Source of the DNA: Actinomycetales bacterium
GTDB lineage: Bacteria; Actinomycetota; Actinomycetes; Actinomycetales; Cellulomonadaceae
Direction: 5' to 3'
DNA: 7,625 nucleotides
Assembly (NCBI GenBank): GCA_015655615.1
Contig: JAATES010000139.1
Location: 1 to 7,625 of the forward strand
The number at the start of each line of letters is the position of its first letter. Position 1 is the first letter of the stretch. The notes beneath the pieces were generated by a model. That model made no database searches and had not been told where the DNA came from. It saw only the letters and a program-made list of their open reading frames with translations. The position numbers and the translations under genes are program-made. Shown here piece by piece: positions 4,942 through 7,625 of this stretch.

Positions 4942-5961
4942 ATGTCGTTAGCGGATGCCGCAGACGATGCTCGCGAGCGCCATGTCCCGGTGCTGCGTGA
5001 GACCTGTATCGACCTCCTTCGTCCTGCCCTGCTCGCCCCTGGCAGCGTGGTGGTCGATGCGACGCTGGGCATGGGTGGGCACAGCGAGGCGCTGTTGCAG
5101 GAGCTGCCGGACGTCACCGTGATCGGAATCGACCGGGATCGGGACGCGCTGCGTCTCGCTGGCGCGCGGCTCGCCGACTTCGGCGAGCGGTTCATCGGAG
5201 TGCACGCGGTGTATGACGAGATCCCCGCAGTCTTGCGCGCAGCCGGTTGCGGCAGCGCGCAGGGGATCTTGATGGACCTGGGGGTCTCATCGCTGCAGAT
5301 CGACGAAGCCGATCGTGGCTTCGCCTACAGCCACGACGCCCCGCTGGACATGCGGATGGACCAGACGCAGGGACTCAGCGCCGCGGAGGTGCTCAACACC
5401 TACAGCGAGAGCGACCTTTCCCGGATTCTGCGGATCTATGGCGAGGAGCGGTTCGCCCCCCGGGTCGCCAGGGCCATCGTCAGAGGGCGGGAGGCCCGCC
5501 CCTGGGACCGGACGGTCGCTCTCGCCGACACCGTGCGCGATGCCATTCCGGCCGCGGCACGCAAGACGGGCGGGCATCCTGCCAAGCGCACCTTCCAGGC
5601 CCTGCGGATCGAAGTGAACGCCGAACTGGATGTGCTAGATGATGCCCTTCCCGCTGCCATCGGGTCGCTTGCCGTGGGCGGACGGATGGTCGTGATGTCC
5701 TATCACTCCCTCGAGGACCGCCGAACGAAGCAGGCATTCGCGCGGGGCACCAGCTCGCGGACGCCACGAGGGCTTCCGCAGGAACGCGACTCTGACGCGC
5801 CCTACCTGCGGTCGCTGACTCGGGGCGCCATCCAGGCCAGCGCGGATGAGGTCGCCCGGAACCCGCGCGCGGCATCGGTGCGGCTGCGGGCCGTCGAACG
5901 CATCTCTTCGACCGACCAGACCTCATCCCCGACCAGGACTCAGACAAGGACGATCCGATGA
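4942..5961 (+). CDS. rsmH: 16S rRNA (cytosine1402-N4)-methyltransferase
   Basis: RsmH (formerly MraW) transfers a methyl group from S-adenosylmethionine to N4 of C1402 in the 30S P-site. The 339-residue protein shows the family motifs in order: HVPVL (14-18), the SAM-binding loop [14 protein letters not shown] (39-52), GIDRD with D64, [29 protein letters not shown] (from 112), [31 protein letters not shown] (212-229), [12 protein letters not shown] (from 252), and the closing [14 protein letters not shown]. The segment between motifs contains the helical insertion typical of the family. Residues after about 320 form a Ser/Thr-rich tail that is probably disordered. ATG 4942 follows a strong purine-rich ribosome-binding site. 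The stop overlaps the next start (ATGA at 5958-5961), indicating coupled translation with the ftsL-like gene. Confidence 0.98.
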   Translation: MSLADAADDARERHVPVLRETCIDLLRPALLAPGSVVVDATLGMGGHSEALLQELPDVTVIGIDRDRDALRLAGARLADFGERFIGVHAVYDEIPAVLRAAGCGSAQGILMDLGVSSLQIDEADRGFAYSHDAPLDMRMDQTQGLSAAEVLNTYSESDLSRILRIYGEERFAPRVARAIVRGREARPWDRTVALADTVRDAIPAAARKTGGHPAKRTFQALRIEVNAELDVLDDALPAAIGSLAVGGRMVVMSYHSLEDRRTKQAFARGTSSRTPRGLPQERDSDAPYLRSLTRGAIQASADEVARNPRAASVRLRAVERISSTDQTSSPTRTQTRTIR

Positions 5962-6353
5962 GCGCTGCACAGCCGATGCCGCAGCCACGACGCCGCTCGG
6001 CGCCGTCGCCCGCCACTCCCGCCCGACGCCCGTCGCTGTCGGTGGTACCTGCGCCCGTGCGTGATCGAGGGAGTTCCGCCCTGGTCCTGGTGTGCATCGC
6101 CTTGCTCGTCGGCGGGTTGCTCGGCAGCCTGATGCTCAACACCATGATGGCCAAGGGCAGCTATGACCAGGCCAGGCTGCAGAGCGATCTGGCTGCTCAG
6201 GCCCAGCTCGAGGACTCGCTTCAGACCAAACTCGACTCCCAGACCTCCCCCCGGAACCTGGCCGCCCGAGCGTCCGCCCTGGGGATGGTGCAGCAGCAGG
6301 CCCCCTTGATCATCCGGTTGTCGGATGGCACCGTGATCGGACTGGACGACTGA
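5958..6353 (+). CDS. ftsL: FtsL-like cell division protein
   Basis: This is a 131-residue bitopic membrane protein in the position ftsL occupies between rsmH and ftsI. A proline- and arginine-rich cytoplasmic tail (1-39) is followed by one transmembrane helix (about 40-62), then a heptad-like stretch (about 68-95, [21 protein letters not shown]) fit for a coiled coil, and [15 protein letters not shown] (97-111), a pattern common to FtsL/FtsB-type septum proteins. In known systems FtsL pairs with FtsB through the coiled coil, recruits FtsW-FtsI, and helps activate septal synthesis outside the membrane. FtsL diverges strongly in sequence, so the name rests mainly on topology and place. AAGGA lies 7 nt before ATG 5958, which overlaps the rsmH stop. 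ftsI starts one base after its stop. Confidence 0.85.
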   Translation: MSAAQPMPQPRRRSAPSPATPARRPSLSVVPAPVRDRGSSALVLVCIALLVGGLLGSLMLNTMMAKGSYDQARLQSDLAAQAQLEDSLQTKLDSQTSPRNLAARASALGMVQQQAPLIIRLSDGTVIGLDD

Positions 6354-6354
6354 C

Positions 6355-7625
6355 ATGGCCACTGACGACAAGCGCCCGCGGGCGCCGGAAAGAGGCCAGA
6401 GGGCAGGATCGTCCGCCTCTACGTCCCAGGAGGCCGAACGCCGACGAGCGCAGCGAGCCGTCGTGGCCAAGCGCCGTGAGGAGCGCCAGGCGCAACGCAA
6501 GACTCCCAGCGATCCGCTCAGCGCCGCCCCCGCCCAGCGGTCCTCAGCCACGTCCCCACGACGTGCCGGGACGGCGTCACAGGCCGGGAGCCCGCGTGTT
6601 CGGGCAGCTGCCCCCGCGCAGCGAACGGCATCGACTCGAGGGGCCACGCCCCCGTCCGGTGCCCCCGGACGGCGGGTCGCCACACCGGCGCCCCGAGGCG
6701 GCTCGAAGCCTCCGCAGAGTGCTCCGAGCCGACTGATCCCGCCCGCCAGGGTGGGGCGGCCACGTCGGCGCACTTCCATTCTCTCCATCGTCGCCTGTGC
6801 CGTTCTGGCCGTCTTCGGGGCACGCCTCGTGTACATCCAGGGCTTCGAAGCCGAGGCGCTGGCGAACGAGGCCTATCAGCAGCTAGCGGTGACCAAGGAG
6901 GTCCCGGCCGAGCGGGGTCGCATCACCGATGCGCAGGGCGTCGTGCTGGCCACCTCCGTGACGCGATACGACGTAGCGGTGAACCAGGCCGAGATCGCGG
7001 CCTGGACGCACACCGTCGATGGCGTTGCTGCGGGTGGCCCGGTGGAGGCTGCCCGGCTCACGGCGGGGCTGCTCAGCATGGACGCAGCGGAACTGGCCGC
7101 CGACTACACCGGCACCCGCAAGTTCAAATACATCAAGAAAGAGGTCCTGCCCGAGGTCTGGGACGCGATCTCCGCCCTGGGCATCCACGGCCTCTATGGC
7201 GAGAAGACCACCAAGCGGGTCTATCCCGCGGGTAGCCTTGCGGGCAACGTGGTCGGGTTCGTCGGTGCTGACGGCACCGGCAAGGCCGGTATCGAGAGCT
7301 CCTTGGACAGCACCCTGTCGGGTTCAGCCGGTGAGCTCACCTATGAGCGTGCGCTCAGCGGGCATGTCATCCCGTCGGGTAAGCAGGAGTCCTCCGATGC
7401 CGTCGCCGGCAGCGATGTCGAGCTCACGACCATCCGTGATATCCAGTACGTCGCCGAGCAGGCGCTCGCGGAGCAGGTCAAGACATTCGGTGCGACCGGT
7501 GGTGCCGTCACCGTCATCGACATCAAGACCGGTGCGATCTACGCGCTCGCGGAGACCAATGCGGTCGACCCCAACGACCCCTCGGACTCCAAGGCTGCCA
7601 ACTGGGGGAGTAAGGCGGTCTCCGA
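6355..7625 (+). CDS. ftsI: Septal peptidoglycan transpeptidase FtsI (PBP3-type), 3' partial
   Basis: FtsI cross-links septal peptidoglycan together with FtsW. The frame starts at ATG 6355, one base after the ftsL-like stop, and is still open at the window end after 423 codons. Residues 1-139 form an unusually long cytoplasmic tail rich in Arg, Ala, Pro and Ser. A single transmembrane anchor covers about 141-157 and is followed by RLVYIQGF. The PBP dimerisation domain starts with PAERGRITDAQGVVLATS (from about 184) and includes KRVYPAGSLAGNVVGFVGADGTGKAGIE and GELTYERALSGHVIP. The transpeptidase domain begins near GGAVTVIDIKTGAIYALAETN (from 382); its SxxK, SxN and KTG motifs lie beyond the window. 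No strong ribosome-binding site precedes the start, so translation probably depends on the upstream gene. Long tails are usual in actinobacterial homologues, but the low-complexity run is worth noting. Confidence 0.95.
   Translation, partial: MATDDKRPRAPERGQRAGSSASTSQEAERRRAQRAVVAKRREERQAQRKTPSDPLSAAPAQRSSATSPRRAGTASQAGSPRVRAAAPAQRTASTRGATPPSGAPGRRVATPAPRGGSKPPQSAPSRLIPPARVGRPRRRTSILSIVACAVLAVFGARLVYIQGFEAEALANEAYQQLAVTKEVPAERGRITDAQGVVLATSVTRYDVAVNQAEIAAWTHTVDGVAAGGPVEAARLTAGLLSMDAAELAADYTGTRKFKYIKKEVLPEVWDAISALGIHGLYGEKTTKRVYPAGSLAGNVVGFVGADGTGKAGIESSLDSTLSGSAGELTYERALSGHVIPSGKQESSDAVAGSDVELTTIRDIQYVAEQALAEQVKTFGATGGAVTVIDIKTGAIYALAETNAVDPNDPSDSKAANWGSKAVS

Noticed and set aside
5940..6836. 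Minus-strand open frame of 298 codons opposite the ftsL-like gene and ftsI
   Set aside because: It is antisense to conserved division genes, with an Arg/Gly-rich translation and no recognisable motif.

Overview
The window is GC-rich DNA from the chromosome of an actinobacterium. The gene order SAV_6107-like, dinB, DUF3040, mraZ, rsmH, ftsL-like, ftsI fits a Micrococcales-type genome, but genus cannot be fixed from sequence reading alone. It holds the start of the division and cell wall (dcw) cluster together with the DNA-repair and unknown-function genes that flank it. I see no mobile element, CRISPR array, tRNA or rRNA. The coding content is conserved and ordinary. The more interesting signals are in the intergenic DNA.

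Positions 1-1547: the C-terminal part of a PAC2-family protein (plus strand, start lies outside the window) converges on a minus-strand aminopropyltransferase-fold (spermidine synthase-like) gene.

Positions 1548-3392: a divergent intergenic region carries a TTGACA element and a near-perfect actinobacterial LexA operator (GAAC-AGGT-GTTC core, 1590-1601). Downstream is a two-gene unit: a SAV_6107-type HEPN protein and, overlapping it by ATGA, the translesion polymerase dinB. This pairs an uncharacterised HEPN protein and an error-prone polymerase under a predicted SOS operator.

Positions 3393-4317: a small two-pass membrane protein (DUF3040), then about 490 bp without a convincing gene. That gap holds two identical 16-bp copies of a motif, exactly 210 bp apart and both inverted relative to mraZ, a strong GC hairpin between them, an AT-rich promoter-like island, and four TGGNN repeats at exact 10-bp steps just upstream of mraZ. 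The last match the known pattern of MraZ-binding repeats.

Positions 4318-7625: mraZ (transcriptional regulator of the cluster), a 159-bp gap with a perfect GC hairpin, rsmH (16S rRNA C1402 N4-methyltransferase), an FtsL-like bitopic division protein that overlaps rsmH by ATGA, and the first 423 codons of ftsI (septal peptidoglycan transpeptidase), cut by the window end before its active site. MraZ probably autoregulates this operon, and FtsL and FtsI act together in the septal peptidoglycan synthesis complex.
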